From positions 4,154,001 to 4,218,000 of the forward strand of contig OZ176052.1 in the NCBI GenBank assembly GCA_964247055.1: a stretch of 64,000 nucleotides of DNA, read 5' to 3'. Of this stretch, positions 1 to 15,600 are shown piece after piece. A program made the position numbers and the translations under genes. The stretch's first letter is position 1, and every line of letters begins with the position of its first letter. Source of the DNA: Paragordius varius. Its lineage: Eukaryota > Nematomorpha. A model generated the notes under the pieces. The model saw only the letters and a program-made list of their open reading frames with translations, was not told the origin of the DNA and searched no databases.

Positions 1-1699
1 ACCCAAAACAACCAACATACACTCTATCTATCCTGATACTGTTTCGTGGTTCGGTGACGGATGGATGGAAAATAGAATAATGGGAAAATCTAATAAGACA
101 GTTGCATTAATTAAGCCAAGCCTAACATTAAACCGTCCAGCAAAATCTGTTTCGAATTAGTTCACACCCAAAACAACCAACATACACTCTATCTATCCTG
201 ATACTTTTTCGTGGAGGTTTCGGCGACGAATGGATGGAAAATAGAATAATGGGAAAATCTAATAAGACAGTTGCATTGGCCAAGTCTAAAATTAAACCGT
301 TTAGCAAAATCTGTTTCGAATTGGTTCACACCCAAAACAACCGACATACATTCTATCTATCCTGATACTGTTTCGTGGTGGTTTCGGTGACGGATGGATG
401 GAAAATAGAATAATGGGAAAATCTAATAAGACAGTTGCATTAATTAAGCCAAGCCTAACATTAAACCGTCCAGCAAAATCTGTTTCGAATTAGTTCATAC
501 CCAAAACAACCGACATACACTCTATCTATCCTGATACTGTTTCGTGGTAGTTTCGGTGACGGATGGATGGAAAATAGAATAATGGGAAAATCTGATAAGA
601 CAGTTGCATCAATTTAACCAAGTCTAACATTAAACCGTCCGGCAAAATCTGTTTTTAGTTCACACCCAAAACAACCAACATACACTCTATCTATCCTGAT
701 ACTGTTTCGTGGTAGTTTCGGTGACGGATGGATGGAAAATAGAATAATGGGAAAATCTGATAAGACAGTTGCATCAATTTAACCAAGTCTAACATTAAAC
801 AGTCCGGCAAAATCTGTTTATAGTTCATACCCAAAACAACCAACATACACTCTATCTATCCTGATACTGTTTCGTGGTAGTTTCGGTGACGGATGGATGG
901 AAAATAGAATAATGGGAAAATCTGATAAGACAGTTGCATCAATTTAACCAAGTCTAACATTAAACAGTCCGGCAAAATCTGTTTTTGGTTCATACCCAAA
1001 ACAACCAACCTACACTCTATCTATCCTGAGACTGTTTCGTGGTAGTTTCGGTGACGGATGGATGGAAAATAGAATAATGGGAAAATCTGATAAGACAGTT
1101 GCATCAATTTAACCAAGTCTAACATTAAACCGTCCGGCAAAATCTGTTTTTAGTTCATACCCAAAACAACCAACATACACTCTATCTATCCTGATACTGT
1201 TCCGTGGTAGTTTCGGTGACGGATGGATGGAAAATAGAATAATGGGAAAATCTGATAAGACAGCATCAATTTAACCAAGTCTAACATCAAACCGTCCGGC
1301 AAAATCTGTTTTTAGTTCATACCCAAAACAACCAACATACACTCTATCTATCCTGATACTGTTTCGTGGTAGTTTCGGTGACGGATGGATGGAAAATAGA
1401 ATAAGTGGAAAATCTGATAAGAGAGTTGCATCAATTTAACCAAGTCTAACATTCAACTGTCCGGCAAAATCTGTTTTTAGTTCATACCCAAAATCACCAA
1501 CAACACTCTATCTATCCTGATACTGTTTCGTGGTAGTTTCGGTGACGGATGGATGGAAAATAGAATAAGTGGAAAATCTGATAAGACAGTTGCAATAATT
1601 TAACCAAGTCTAACATTAAACTGTCCGGCAAAATCTGTTTTTAGTTCATACCCAAAATCACCAACAACACTCTATCTATCCTGATACTGTTTCGTGGTA

Positions 1700-4600
1700 G
1701 TTTCGGTGACGGATGGATGGAAAATAGAATAATGGGAAAATCTGATAAGACAGTTGCATCAATTTAACCAAGTCTAACATTAAACCGTCCGGCAAAATCT
1801 GTTTTTAGTTCATACCCAAAACAACCAACATACACTCTATCTATCCTGATACTGTTTCGTGGTAGTTTCGGTGACGGATGGATGGAAAATAGAATAATGG
1901 GAAAATCTGATAAGACAGTTGCATCAATTTAACCAAGTCTAACATTAAACCGTCCGGCAAAATCTGTTTTTAGTTTATACCCAAAACAACCAACATACAC
2001 TCTATCTATCCTGATACTGTTTCGTGGTAGTTTCGGTGACGGATGGATGGAAAATAGAATAATGGGAAAATCTGATAAGACAGTTGCATCAATTTAACCA
2101 AGTCTAACATTAAACCGTCCGGCAAAATCTGTTTTTAGTTCATACCCAAAACAACCAACAACACTCTATCTATCCTGATACTGTTTCGTGGTAGTTTCGG
2201 TGACGGATGGATGGAAAATAGAATAATGGGAAAATCTGATAAGACAGTTGCATCAATTTAACCAAGTCTAACATTAAACCGTCCGGCAAAATCTGTTTTT
2301 AGTTCATACCCAAAACAACCTACATACACTCTATCTATCCTGATACTGTTTCGTGGTAGTTTCGGTGACGGATGGATGGAAAATAGAATAATGGGAAAAT
2401 CTGATAAGACAGTTGCATCAATTTAACCAAGTCTAACATTAAACCGTCCGGCAAAATCTGTTTTTAGTTCATACCCAAAACAACCAACATACACTCTATC
2501 TATCCTGATACTGTTTCGTGGTAGTTTCGGTGACGGATGGATGGAAAATAGAATAATGGGAAAATCTAATAAGACAGTTGCATTAATTAAGCCAAGTCTA
2601 ACATCAGCCCGTCCGGCAAAATCTGTTTTTAGTTCATACCCAAAACAACCAACATACACTCTATCTATCCTGATACTGTTTCGTGGTAGTTTCGGTGACG
2701 GATGGATGGAAAATAGAATAATGGGAAAATTTGATAAGACAGTTGCATCAATTTAACCAAGTCTAACATTAAACCGTCCGGCAAAATCTGTTTTTAGTTG
2801 ACACCCAAAACAACCAACATACACTCTATCTATCCTGATACTGTTTCGTGGTAGTTTCGGTGACGGATGGATGGAAAATAGAATAATGGGAAAATCTGAT
2901 AAGACAGTTGCATCAATTTAACCAAGTCTAACATTAAACCGTCCGGCAAAATCTGTTTTTAGTTCATACCCAAAACAACCAACATACACTCTATCTATCC
3001 TGATACTGTTTCGTGGTAGTTTCGGTGACGGATGGATGGAAAATAGAAAAATGGGAAAATCTGATAAGACAGTTGCATCAATTTAACCAAGTCTAACATT
3101 AAACCGTCCGGCAAAATCTGTTTTTAGTTCATACCCAAAACAACCAACATACACTCTATCTATCCTGATACTGTTTCGTGGTAGTTTCGGTGACGGATGG
3201 ATGGAAAATAGAATAATGGGAAAATCTGATAAGACAGTTGCATCAATTTAACCAAGTCTAACATTAAACCGTCCGGCAAAATCTGTTTTTAGTTCATACC
3301 CAAAACAACCAACATACACTCTATTTATCCTGATACTGTTTCGTGGTAGTTTCGGTGACGGATGGATGGAAAATAGAATAATGGGAAAATCTGATAAGAC
3401 AGCATAAATTTAACCAAGTCTAACATCAAACCGTCCGGCAAAATCTGTTTTTAGTTCATACCCAAAACAACCAACATACACTCTATCTATCCTGATACTG
3501 TTTCGTGGTAGTTTCGGTCACGGATGGATGGAAAATAGAATAAGTGGAAAATCTGATAAGACAGTTGCATCAATTTAACCAAGTCTAACATTCAACCGTC
3601 CGGCAAAATCTGTTTTTAGTTCATACCCAAAACAACCAACAACACTCTATCTATCCTGATACTGTTTCGTGGTAGTTTCGGTGACGGATGGATGCAAAAT
3701 AGAATAATGGGAAAATCTGATAAGACAGTTGCATCAATTTAACCAAGTCTAACATTAAACCGTCCGGCAAAATCTGTTTTTAGTTCATACCCAAAACAAC
3801 CAACATACACTCTATCTATCCTGATACTGTTTCGTGGTAGTTTCGGTGACGGATGGATGGAAAATAGAATAAGTGGAAAATCTGATAAGACAGTTGCATC
3901 AATTTAACCAAGTCTAACATTCAACCATCCGGCAAAATCTGTTTTTAGTTCATACCCAAAACAACCAACAACACTCTATCTATCCTGATACTGTTTCGTG
4001 GTAGTTTCGGTGACGGATGGATGCAAAATAGAATAATGGGAAAATCTGATAAGACAGTTGCATCAATTTAACCAAGTCTAACATTAAACCGTCCGGCAAA
4101 ATCTGTTTTTAGTTCATACCCAAAACAACCAACATACACTCTATCTATCCTGATACTGTTTCGTGGTAGTTTCGGTGACGGATGGATGGAAAATAGAATA
4201 AGTGGAAAATCTGATAAGACAGTTGCATCAATTTAACCTAGTCTAACATTAAACCGTCCGGCAAAATCTGTTTTTAATTCATACCCAAAACAACCAACAA
4301 CACTCTATCTATCCTGATACTGTTTCGTGGTAGTTTCGGTGACGGATGGATGCAAAATAGAATAATGGGAAAATCTGATAAGACAGTTGCATTAATTTAA
4401 CCAAGTTTAACATTAAACCGTCCGGCAAAATCTGTTTTTAGTTCATACCCAAAACAACCAACATACACTCTATCTATCCTGATACTGTTTCGTGGTAGTT
4501 TCGGTGACGGATGGATGGAAAATAGAATAAGTGGAAAATCTGATAAGACAGTTGCATCAATTTAACCAAGTCTAACATTCAACCGTCCGGCAAAATCTGT

Positions 4601-5980
4601 TTTTAGTTCATACCCAAAACAACCAACAACACTCTATCTATCCTGATACTGTTTCGTGGTAGTTTCGGTGACGGATGGATGGAAAATAGAATAATGGGAA
4701 AATCTGATAAGACAGTTGCATCAATTTAACCAAGTCTAACATTAAACCGTCCGGCAAAATCTGTTTTTAGTTCATACCCAAAACAACCAACATACACTCT
4801 ATCTATCCTGATACTGTTTCGTGGTAGTTTCGGTGACGGATGGATGGAAAATAGAATAATGGGAAAATCTAATAAGACAGTTGCATTAATTAAGCCAAGT
4901 CTAACATCAGCCCGTCCGGCAAAATCTGTTTTTAGTTCATACCCAAAACAACCAACATACACTCTATCTATCCTGATACTGTTTCGTGGTAGTTTCGGTG
5001 ACGGATGGATGGAAAATAGAATAAGTGGAAAATCTGATAAGACAGTTGCATCAATTTAACCAAGTCTAACATTCAACCGTCCGGCAAAATCTGTTTTTAG
5101 TTCATACCCAAAACAACCAACAACACTCTATCTATCCTGATACTGTTTCGTGGTAGTTTCGGTGACGGATGGATGCAAAATAGAATAATGGGAAAATCTG
5201 ATAAGACAGTTGCATCAATTTAACCAAGTCTAACATTAAACCGTCCGGCAAAATCTGTTTTTAGTTCATACCCAAAACAACCTACATACACTCTATCTAT
5301 CCTGATACTGTTTCGTGGTAGTTTCGGTGACGGATGGATGGAAAATAGAATAATGGGAAAATCTGATAAGACAGTTGCATCAATTTAACCAAGTCTAACA
5401 TTAAACCGTCCGGCAAAATCTGTTTTTAGTTCATACCCAAAACAACCAACATACACTCTATCTATCCTGATACTGTTTCGTGGTAGTTTCGGTGACGGAT
5501 GGATGCAAAATAGAATAATGGGAAAATCTGATAAGACAGTTGCATCAATTTAACCAAGTTTAACATTAAACCGTCCGGCAAAATCTGTTTTTAGTTCATA
5601 CCCAAAACAACCAACATACACTCTATCTATCCTGATACTGTTTCGTGGTAGTTTCGGTGACGGATGGATGGAAAATAGAATAAGTGGAAAATCTGATAAG
5701 ACAGTTGCATCAATTTAACCAAGTCTAACATTCAACCGTCCGGCAAAATCTGTTTTTAGTTCATACCCAAAACAACCAACAACACTCTATCTATCCTGAT
5801 ACTGTTTCGTGGTAGTTTCGGTGACGGATGGATGCAAAATAGAATAATGGGAAAATCTGATAAGACAGTTGCATCAATTTAACCAAGTCTAACATTAAAC
5901 CGTCCGGCAAAATCTGTTTTTAGTTCATACCCAAAACAACCTACATACACTCTATCTATCCTGATACTGTTTCGTGGTAG
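1700..5980. repeat. Satellite higher-order block A (about 4.28 kb, 26 monomers)
   Basis: Rare monomer variants recur in the same order exactly 4280 bp further on. They are TAGTTTATAC at 1971, AGTTGACACC near 2797, AAATAGAAAAATGGG near 3045, CTCTATTTATCC near 3320, AGCATAAATTT near 3401 and GGTCACGG near 3517. The shared private variants show that a block of about 26 monomers was duplicated as a unit. Confidence 0.85.
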
Positions 5981-8900
5981 TTTCGGTGACGGATGGATGG
6001 AAAATAGAATAATGGGAAAATCTGATAAGACAGTTGCATCAATTTAACCAAGTCTAACATTAAACCGTCCGGCAAAATCTGTTTTTAGTTCATACCCAAA
6101 ACAACCAACATACACTCTATCTATCCTGATACTGTTTCGTGGTAGTTTCGGTGACGGATGGATGGAAAATAGAATAATGGGAAAATCTGATAAGACAGTT
6201 GCATCAATTTAACCAAGTCTAACATTAAACCGTCCGGCAAAATCTGTTTTTAGTTTATACCCAAAACAACCAACATACACTCTATCTATCCTGATACTGT
6301 TTCGTGGTAGTTTCGGTGACGGATGGATGGAAAATAGAATAATGGGAAAATCTGATAAGACAGTTGCATCAATTTAACCAAGTCTAACATTAAACCGTCC
6401 GGCAAAATCTGTTTTTAGTTCATACCCAAAACAACCAACAACACTCTATCTATCCTGATACTGTTTCGTGGTAGTTTCGGTGACGGATGGATGGAAAATA
6501 GAATAATGGGAAAATCTGATAAGACAGTTGCATCAATTTAACCAAGTCTAACATTAAACCGTCCGGCAAAATCTGTTTTTAGTTCATACCCAAAACAACC
6601 TACATACACTCTATCTATCCTGATACTGTTTCGTGGTAGTTTCGGTGACGGATGGATGGAAAATAGAATAATGGGAAAATCTGATAAGACAGTTGCATCA
6701 ATTTAACCAAGTCTAACATTAAACCGTCCGGCAAAATCTGTTTTTAGTTCATACCCAAAACAACCAACATACACTCTATCTATCCTGATACTGTTTCGTG
6801 GTAGTTTCGGTGACGGATGGATGGAAAATAGAATAATGGGAAAATCTAATAAGACAGTTGCATTAATTAAGCCAAGTCTAACATCAGCCCGTCCGGCAAA
6901 ATCTGTTTTTAGTTCATACCCAAAACAACCAACATACACTCTATCTATCCTGATACTGTTTCGTGGTAGTTTCGGTGACGGATGGATGGAAAATAGAATA
7001 ATGGGAAAATTTGATAAGACAGTTGCATCAATTTAACCAAGTCTAACATTAAACCGTCCGGCAAAATCTGTTTTTAGTTGACACCCAAAACAACCAACAT
7101 ACACTCTATCTATCCTGATACTGTTTCGTGGTAGTTTCGGTGACGGATGGATGGAAAATAGAATAATGGGAAAATCTGATAAGACAGTTGCATCAATTTA
7201 ACCAAGTCTAACATTAAACCGTCCGGCAAAATCTGTTTTTAGTTCATACCCAAAACAACCAACATACACTCTATCTATCCTGATACTGTTTCGTGGTAGT
7301 TTCGGTGACGGATGGATGGAAAATAGAAAAATGGGAAAATCTGATAAGACAGTTGCATCAATTTAACCAAGTCTAACATTAAACCGTCCGGCAAAATCTG
7401 TTTTTAGTTCATACCCAAAACAACCAACATACACTCTATCTATCCTGATACTGTTTCGTGGTAGTTTCGGTGACGGATGGATGGAAAATAGAATAATGGG
7501 AAAATCTGATAAGACAGTTGCATCAATTTAACCAAGTCTAACATTAAACCGTCCGGCAAAATCTGTTTTTAGTTCATACCCAAAACAACCAACATACACT
7601 CTATTTATCCTGATACTGTTTCGTGGTAGTTTCGGTGACGGATGGATGGAAAATAGAATAATGGGAAAATCTGATAAGACAGCATAAATTTAACCAAGTC
7701 TAACATCAAACCGTCCGGCAAAATCTGTTTTTAGTTCATACCCAAAACAACCAACATACACTCTATCTATCCTGATACTGTTTCGTGGTAGTTTCGGTCA
7801 CGGATGGATGGAAAATAGAATAAGTGGAAAATCTGATAAGAAAGTTGCATCAATTTAACCAAGTCTAACATTCAACCGTCCGGCAAAATCTGTTTTTAGT
7901 TCATACCCAAAACAACCAACAACACTCTATCTATCCTGATACTGTTTCGTGGTAGTTTCGGTGACGGATGGATGCAAAATAGAATAATGGGAAAATCTGA
8001 TAAGACAGTTGCATCAATTTAACCAAGTCTAACATTAAACCGTCCGGCAAAATCTGTTTTTAGTTCATACCCAAAACAACCAACATACACTCTATCTATC
8101 CTGATACTGTTTCGTGGTAGTTTCGGTGACGGATGGATGGAAAATAGAATAAGTGGAAAATCTGATAAGACAGTTGCATCAATTTAACCAAGTCTAACAT
8201 TCAACCATCCGGCAAAATCTGTTTTTAGTTCATACCCAAAACAACCAACAACACTCTATCTATCCTGATACTGTTTCGTGGTAGTTTCGGTGACGGATGG
8301 ATGCAAAATAGAATAATGGGAAAATCTGATAAGACAGTTGCATCAATTTAACCAAGTCTAACATTAAACCGTCCGGCAAAATCTGTTTTTAGTTCATACC
8401 CAAAACAACCAACATACACTCTATCTATCCTGATACTGTTTCGTGGTAGTTTCGGTGACGGATGGATGGAAAATAGAATAAGTGGAAAATCTGATAAGAC
8501 AGTTGCATCAATTTAACCTAGTCTAACATTAAACCGTCCGGCAAAATCTGTTTTTAATTCATACCCAAAACAACCAACAACACTCTATCTATCCTGATAC
8601 TGTTTCGTGGTAGTTTCGGTGACGGATGGATGCAAAATAGAATAATGGGAAAATCTGATAAGACAGTTGCATTAATTTAACCAAGTTTAACATTAAACCG
8701 TCCGGCAAAATCTGTTTTTAGTTCATACCCAAAACAACCAACATACACTCTATCTATCCTGATACTGTTTCGTGGTAGTTTCGGTGACGGATGGATGGAA
8801 AATAGAATAAGTGGAAAATCTGATAAGACAGTTGCATCAATTTAACCAAGTCTAACATTCAACCGTCCGGCAAAATCTGTTTTTAGTTCATACCCAAAAC

Positions 8901-10260
8901 AACCAACAACACTCTATCTATCCTGATACTGTTTCGTGGTAGTTTCGGTGACGGATGGATGGAAAATAGAATAATGGGAAAATCTGATAAGACAGTTGCA
9001 TCAATTTAACCAAGTCTAACATTAAACCGTCCGGCAAAATCTGTTTTTAGTTCATACCCAAAACAACCAACATACACTCTATCTATCCTGATACTGTTTC
9101 GTGGTAGTTTCGGTGACGGATGGATGGAAAATAGAATAATGGGAAAATCTAATAAGACAGTTGCATTAATTAAGCCAAGTCTAACATCAGCCCGTCCGGC
9201 AAAATCTGTTTTTAGTTCATACCCAAAACAACCAACATACACTCTATCTATCCTGATACTGTTTCGTGGTAGTTTCGGTGACGGATGGATGGAAAATAGA
9301 ATAAGTGGAAAATCTGATAAGACAGTTGCATCAATTTAACCAAGTCTAACATTCAACCGTCCGGCAAAATCTGTTTTTAGTTCATACCCAAAACAACCAA
9401 CAACACTCTATCTATCCTGATACTGTTTCGTGGTAGTTTCGGTGACGGATGGATGCAAAATAGAATAATGGGAAAATCTGATAAGACAGTTGCATCAATT
9501 TAACCAAGTCTAACATTAAACCGTCCGGCAAAATCTGTTTTTAGTTCATACCCAAAACAACCTACATACACTCTATCTATCCTGATACTGTTTCGTGGTA
9601 GTTTCGGTGACGGATGGATGGAAAATAGAATAATGGGAAAATCTGATAAGACAGTTGCATCAATTTAACCAAGTCTAACATTAAACCGTCCGGCAAAATC
9701 TGTTTTTAGTTCATACCCAAAACAACCAACATACACTCTATCTATCCTGATACTGTTTCGTGGTAGTTTCGGTGACGGATGGATGCAAAATAGAATAATG
9801 GGAAAATCTGATAAGACAGTTGCATCAATTTAACCAAGTTTAACATTAAACCGTCCGGCAAAATCTGTTTTTAGTTCATACCCAAAACAACCAACATACA
9901 CTCTATCTATCCTGATACTGTTTCGTGGTAGTTTCGGTGACGGATGGATGGAAAATAGAATAAGTGGAAAATCTGATAAGACAGTTGCATCAATTTAACC
10001 AAGTCTAACATTCAACCGTCCGGCAAAATCTGTTTTTAGTTCATACCCAAAACAACCAACAACACTCTATCTATCCTGATACTGTTTCGTGGTAGTTTCG
10101 GTGACGGATGGATGCAAAATAGAATAATGGGAAAATCTGATAAGACAGTTGCATCAATTTAACCAAGTCTAACATTAAACCGTCCGGCAAAATCTGTTTT
10201 TAGTTCATACCCAAAACAACCTACATACACTCTATCTATCCTGATACTGTTTCGTGGTAG
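5980..10260. repeat. Satellite higher-order block B (about 4.28 kb)
   Basis: This is the second copy of block A at a constant +4280 offset. It carries TAGTTTATAC at 6251, AGTTGACACC near 7077, AAATAGAAAAATGGG near 7325, CTCTATTTATCC near 7600 and GGTCACGG near 7797. Very few differences from block A are visible; one is GAAAGTTGC near 7840 in place of GACAGTTGC. The duplication is therefore very recent, or the block is an assembly repeat. Confidence 0.83.
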
Positions 10261-13200
10261 TTTCGGTGACGGATGGATGGAAAATAGAATAATGGGAAAA
10301 TCTGATAAGACAGTTGCATCAATTTAACCAAGTCTAACATTAAACCGTCCGGCAAAATCTGTTTTTAGTTCATACCCAAAACAACCAACATACACTCTAT
10401 CTATCCTGATACTGTTTCGTGGTAGTTTCGGTGACGGATGGATGGAAAATAGAATAATGGGAAAATCTAATAAGACAGTTGCATTAATTAAGCCAAGTCT
10501 AACATCAGCCCGTCCGGCAAAATCTGTTTTTAGTTCATACCCAAAACAACCTACATACACTCTATCTATCCTGATACTGTTTCGTGGTAGTTTCGGTGAC
10601 GGATGGATGGAAAATAGAATAATGGGAAAATCTGATAAGACAGTTGCATCAATTTAACCAAGTCTAACATTAAACCGTCCGGCAAAATCTGTTTTTAGTT
10701 CATACCCAAAACAACCAACATACACTCTATCTATCCTGATACTGTTTCGTGGTAGTTTCGGTGACGGATGGATGGAAAATAGAATAATGGGAAAATCTGA
10801 TAAGACAGTTCCATCAATTTAACCAAGTCTAACATTAAACCGTCCGGCAAAATCTGTTTTTAGTTTATACCCAAAACAACCAACATACACTCTATCTATC
10901 CTGATACTGTTTCGTGGTAGTTTCGGTGACGGATGGATGGAAAATAGAATAATGGGAAAATCTGATAAGACAGTTGCATCAATTTAACCAAGTCTAACAT
11001 TAAACCGTCCGGCAAAATCTGTTTTTAGTTCATACCCAAAACAACCAACAACACTCTATCTATCCTGATACTGTTTCGTGGTAGTTTCGGTGACGGATGG
11101 ATGGAAAATAGAATAATGGGAAAATCTGATAAGACAGTTGCATCAATTTAACCAAGTCTAACATTAAACCGTCCGGCAAAATCTGTTTTTAGTTCATACC
11201 CAAAACAACCTACATACACTCTATCTATCCTGATACTGTTTCGTGGTAGTTTCGGTGACGGATGGATGGAAAATAGAATAATGGGAAAATCTAATAAGAC
11301 AGTTGCATTAATTAAGCCAAGTCTAACATCAGCCCGTCCGGCAAAATCTGTTTTTAGTTCATACCCAAAACAACCAACATACACTCTATCTATCCTGATA
11401 CTGTTTCGTGGTAGTTTCGGTGACGGATGGATGGAAAATAGAATAATGGGAAAATTTGATAAGACAGTTGCATCAATTTAACCAAGTCTAACATTAAACC
11501 GTCCGGCAAAATCTGTTTTTAGTTGACACCCAAAACAACCAACATACACTCTATCTATCCTGATACTGTTTCGTGGTAGTTTCGGTGACGGATGGATGGA
11601 AAATAGAATAATGGGAAAATCTGATAAGACAGTTGCATCAATTTAACCAAGTCTAACATTAAACCGTCCGGCAAAATCTGTTTTTAGTTCATACCCAAAA
11701 CAACCAACATACACTCTATCTATCCTGATACTGTTTCGTGGTAGTTTCGGTGACGGATGGATGGAAAATAGAAAAATGGGAAAATCTGATAAGACAGTTG
11801 CATCAATTTAACCAAGTCTAACATTAAACCGTCCGGCAAAATCTGTTTTTAGTTCATACCCAAAACAACCAACATACACTCTATCTATCCTGATACTGTT
11901 TCGTGGTAGTTTCGGTGACGGATGGATGGAAAATAGAATAATGGGAAAATCTGATAAGACAGTTGCATCAATTTAACCAAGTCTAACATTAAACCGTCCG
12001 GCAAAATCTGTTTTTAGTTCATACCCAAAACAACCAACATACACTCTATTTATCCTGATACTGTTTCGTGGTAGTTTCGGTGACGGATGGATGGAAAATA
12101 GAATAATGGGAAAATCTGATAAGACAGCATAAATTTAACCAAGTCTAACATCAAACCGTCCGGCAAAATCTGTTTTTAGTTCATACCCAAAACAACCAAC
12201 ATACACTCTATCTATCCTGATACTGTTTCGTGGTAGTTTCGGTGACGGATGGATGGAAAATAGAATAAGTGGAAAATCTGATAAGACAGTTGCATCAATT
12301 TAACCAAGTCTAACATTCAACCGTCCGGCAAAATCTGTTTTTAGTTCATACCCAAAACAACCAACAACACTCTATCTATCCTGATACTGTTTCGTGGTAG
12401 TTTCGGTGACGGATGGATGCAAAATAGAATAATGGGAAAATCTGATAAGACAGTTGCATCAATTTAACCAAGTCTAACATTAAACCGTCCGGCAAAATCT
12501 GTTTTTAGTTCATACCCAAAACAACCAACATACACTCTATCTATCCTGATACTGTTTCGTGGTAGTTTCGGTGACGGATGGATGGAAAATAGAATAAGTG
12601 GAAAATCTGATAAGACAGTTGCATCAATTTAACCAAGTCTAACATTCAACCGTCCGGCAAAATCTGTTTTTAGTTCATACCCAAAACAACCAACAACACT
12701 CTATCTATCCTGATACTGTTTCGTGGTAGTTTCGGTGACGGATGGATGCAAAATAGAATAATGGGAAAATCTGATAAGACAGTTGCATCAATTTAACCAA
12801 GTCTAACATTAAACCGTCCGGCAAAATCTGTTTTTAGTTCATACCCAAAACAACCAACATACACTCTATCTATCCTGATACTGTTTCGTGGTAGTTTCGG
12901 TGACGGATGGATGGAAAATAGAATAAGTGGAAAATCTGATAAGACAGTTGCATCAATTTAACCAAGTCTAACATTCAACCGTCCGGCAAAATCTGTTTTT
13001 AGTTCATACCCAAAACAACCAACAACACTCTATCTATCCTGATACTGTTTCGTGGTAGTTTCGGTGACGGATGGATGCAAAATAGAATAATGGGAAAATC
13101 TGATAAGACAGGTGCATCAATTTAACCAAGTTTAACATTAAACCGTCCGGCAAAATCTGTTTTTAGTTCATACCCAAAACAACCAACATACACTCTATCT

Positions 13201-15600
13201 ATCCTGATACTGTTTCGTGGTAGTTTCGGTGACGGATGGATGGAAAATAGAATAAGTGGAAAATCTGATAAGACAGTTGCATCAATTTAACCAAGTCTAA
13301 CATTCAACCGTCCGGCAAAATCTGTTTTTAGTTCATACCCAAAACAACCAACAACACTCTATCTATCCTGATACTGTTTCGTGGTAGTTTCGGTGACGGA
13401 TGGATGCAAAATAGAATAATGGGAAAATCTGATAAGACAGTTGCATCAATTTAACCAAGTCTAACATTAAACCGTCCGGCAAAATCTGTTTTTAGTTCAT
13501 ACCCAAAACAACCTACATACACTCTATCTATCCTGATACTGTTTCGTGGTAGTTTCGGTGACGGATGGATGGAAAATAGAATAATGGGAAAATCTGATAA
13601 GACAGTTGCATCAATTTAACCAAGTCTAACATTAAACCGTCCGGCAAAATCTGTTTTTAGTTCATACCCAAAACAACCAACATACACTCTATCTATCCTG
13701 ATACTGTTTCGTGGTAGTTTCGGTGACGGATGGATGGAAAATAGAATAATGGGAAAATCTAATAAGACAGTTGCATTAATTAAGCCAAGTCTAACATCAG
13801 CCCGTCCGGCAAAATCTGTTTTTAGTTCATACCCAAAACAACCAACATACACTCTATCTATCCTGATTCTGTTTCGTGGTAGTTTCGGTGACGGATGGAT
13901 GGAAAATAGAATAATGGGAAAATCTGATAAGACAGTTGCATCAATTTACCCAAGTCTAACATTAAACCGTCCGGCAAAATCTGTTTTTAGTTCATACCCA
14001 AAACAACCAACATACACTCTATCTATCCTGATACTGTTTCGTGGTAGTTTCGGTGACGGATGGATGGAAAATAGAATAAGTGGAAAATCTGATAAGACAG
14101 TTGCATCAATTTAACCAAGTCTAACATTAAACCGTCCGGCAAAATCTGTTTTTAGTTCATACCCAAAACAACCAACATACACTCTATCTATCCTGATACT
14201 GTTTCGTGGTAGTTTCGGTGACGGATGGATGGAAAATAGAATAAGTGGAAAATCTGATAAGACAGTTGCATCAATTTAACCAAGTCTAACATTCAACCGT
14301 CCGGCAAAATCTGTTTTTAGTTCATACCCAAAACAACCAACAACACTCTATCTATCCTGATACTGTTTCGTGGTAGTTTCGGTGACGGATGGATGCAAAA
14401 TAGAATAATGGGAAAATCTGATAAGACAGTTGCATCAATTTAACCAAGTCTAACATTAAACCGTCCGGCAAAATCTGTTTTTAGTTCATACCCAAAACAA
14501 CCAACATACACTCTATCTATCCTGATACTGTTTCGTGGTAGTTTCGGTGACGGATGGATGGAAAATAGAATAAGTGGAAAATCTGATAAGACAGTTGCAT
14601 CAATTTAACCAAGTCTAACATTCAACCGTCCGGCAAAATCTGTTTTTAGTTCATACCCAAAACAACCAACAACACTCTATCTATCCTGATACTGTTTCGT
14701 GGTAGTTTCGGTGACGGATGGATGCAAAATAGAATAATGGGAAAATCTGATAAGACAGTTGCATCAATTTAACCAAGTTTAACATTAAACCGTCCGGCAA
14801 AATCTGTTTTTAGTTCATACCCAAAACAACCAACATACACTCTATCTATCCTGATACTGTTTCGTGGTAGTTTCGGTGACGGATGGATGGAAAATAGAAT
14901 AAGTGGAAAATCTGATAAGACAGTTGCATCAATTTAACCAAGTCTAACATTAAACCGTCCGGCAAAATCTGTTTTTAGTTCATACCCAAAACAACCAACA
15001 ACACTCTATCTATCCTGATACTGTTTCGTGGTAGTTTCGGTGACGGATGGATGCAAAATAGAATAATGGGAAAATCTGATAAGACAGTTGCATCAATTTA
15101 ACCAAGTCTAACATTAAACCGTCCGGCAAAATCTGTTTTTAGTTCATACCCAAAACAACCTACATACACTCTATCTATCCTGATACTGTTTCGTGGTAGT
15201 TTCGGTGACGGATGGATGGAAAATAGAATAATGGGAAAATCTGATAAGACAGTTGCATCAATTTAACCAAGTCTAACATTAAACCGTCCGGCAAAATCTG
15301 TTTTTAGTTCATACCCAAAACAACCAACATACACTCTATCTATCCTGATACTGTTTCGTGGTAGTTTCGGTGACGGATGGATGGAAAATAGAATAATGGG
15401 AAAATCTAATAAGACAGTTGCATTAATTAAGCCAAGTCTAACATCAGCCCGTCCGGCAAAATCTGTTTTTAGTTCATACCCAAAACAACCAACATACACT
15501 CTATCTATCCTGATTCTGTTTCGTGGTAGTTTCGGTGACGGATGGATGGAAAATAGAATAATGGGAAAATCTGATAAGACAGTTGCATCAATTTACCCAA
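10260..15600. repeat. Satellite higher-order block C (rearranged third copy)
   Basis: The variant series appears a third time, with TAGTTTATAC at 10861, AGTTGACACC at 11521, AAATAGAAAAATGGG near 11770 and CTCTATTTATCC near 12045. The offset to block B changes from 4610 to 4445 and back to 4610, so whole monomers were lost and gained. The GGTCACGG variant of blocks A and B is absent, so A and B are the closest pair. Confidence 0.7.
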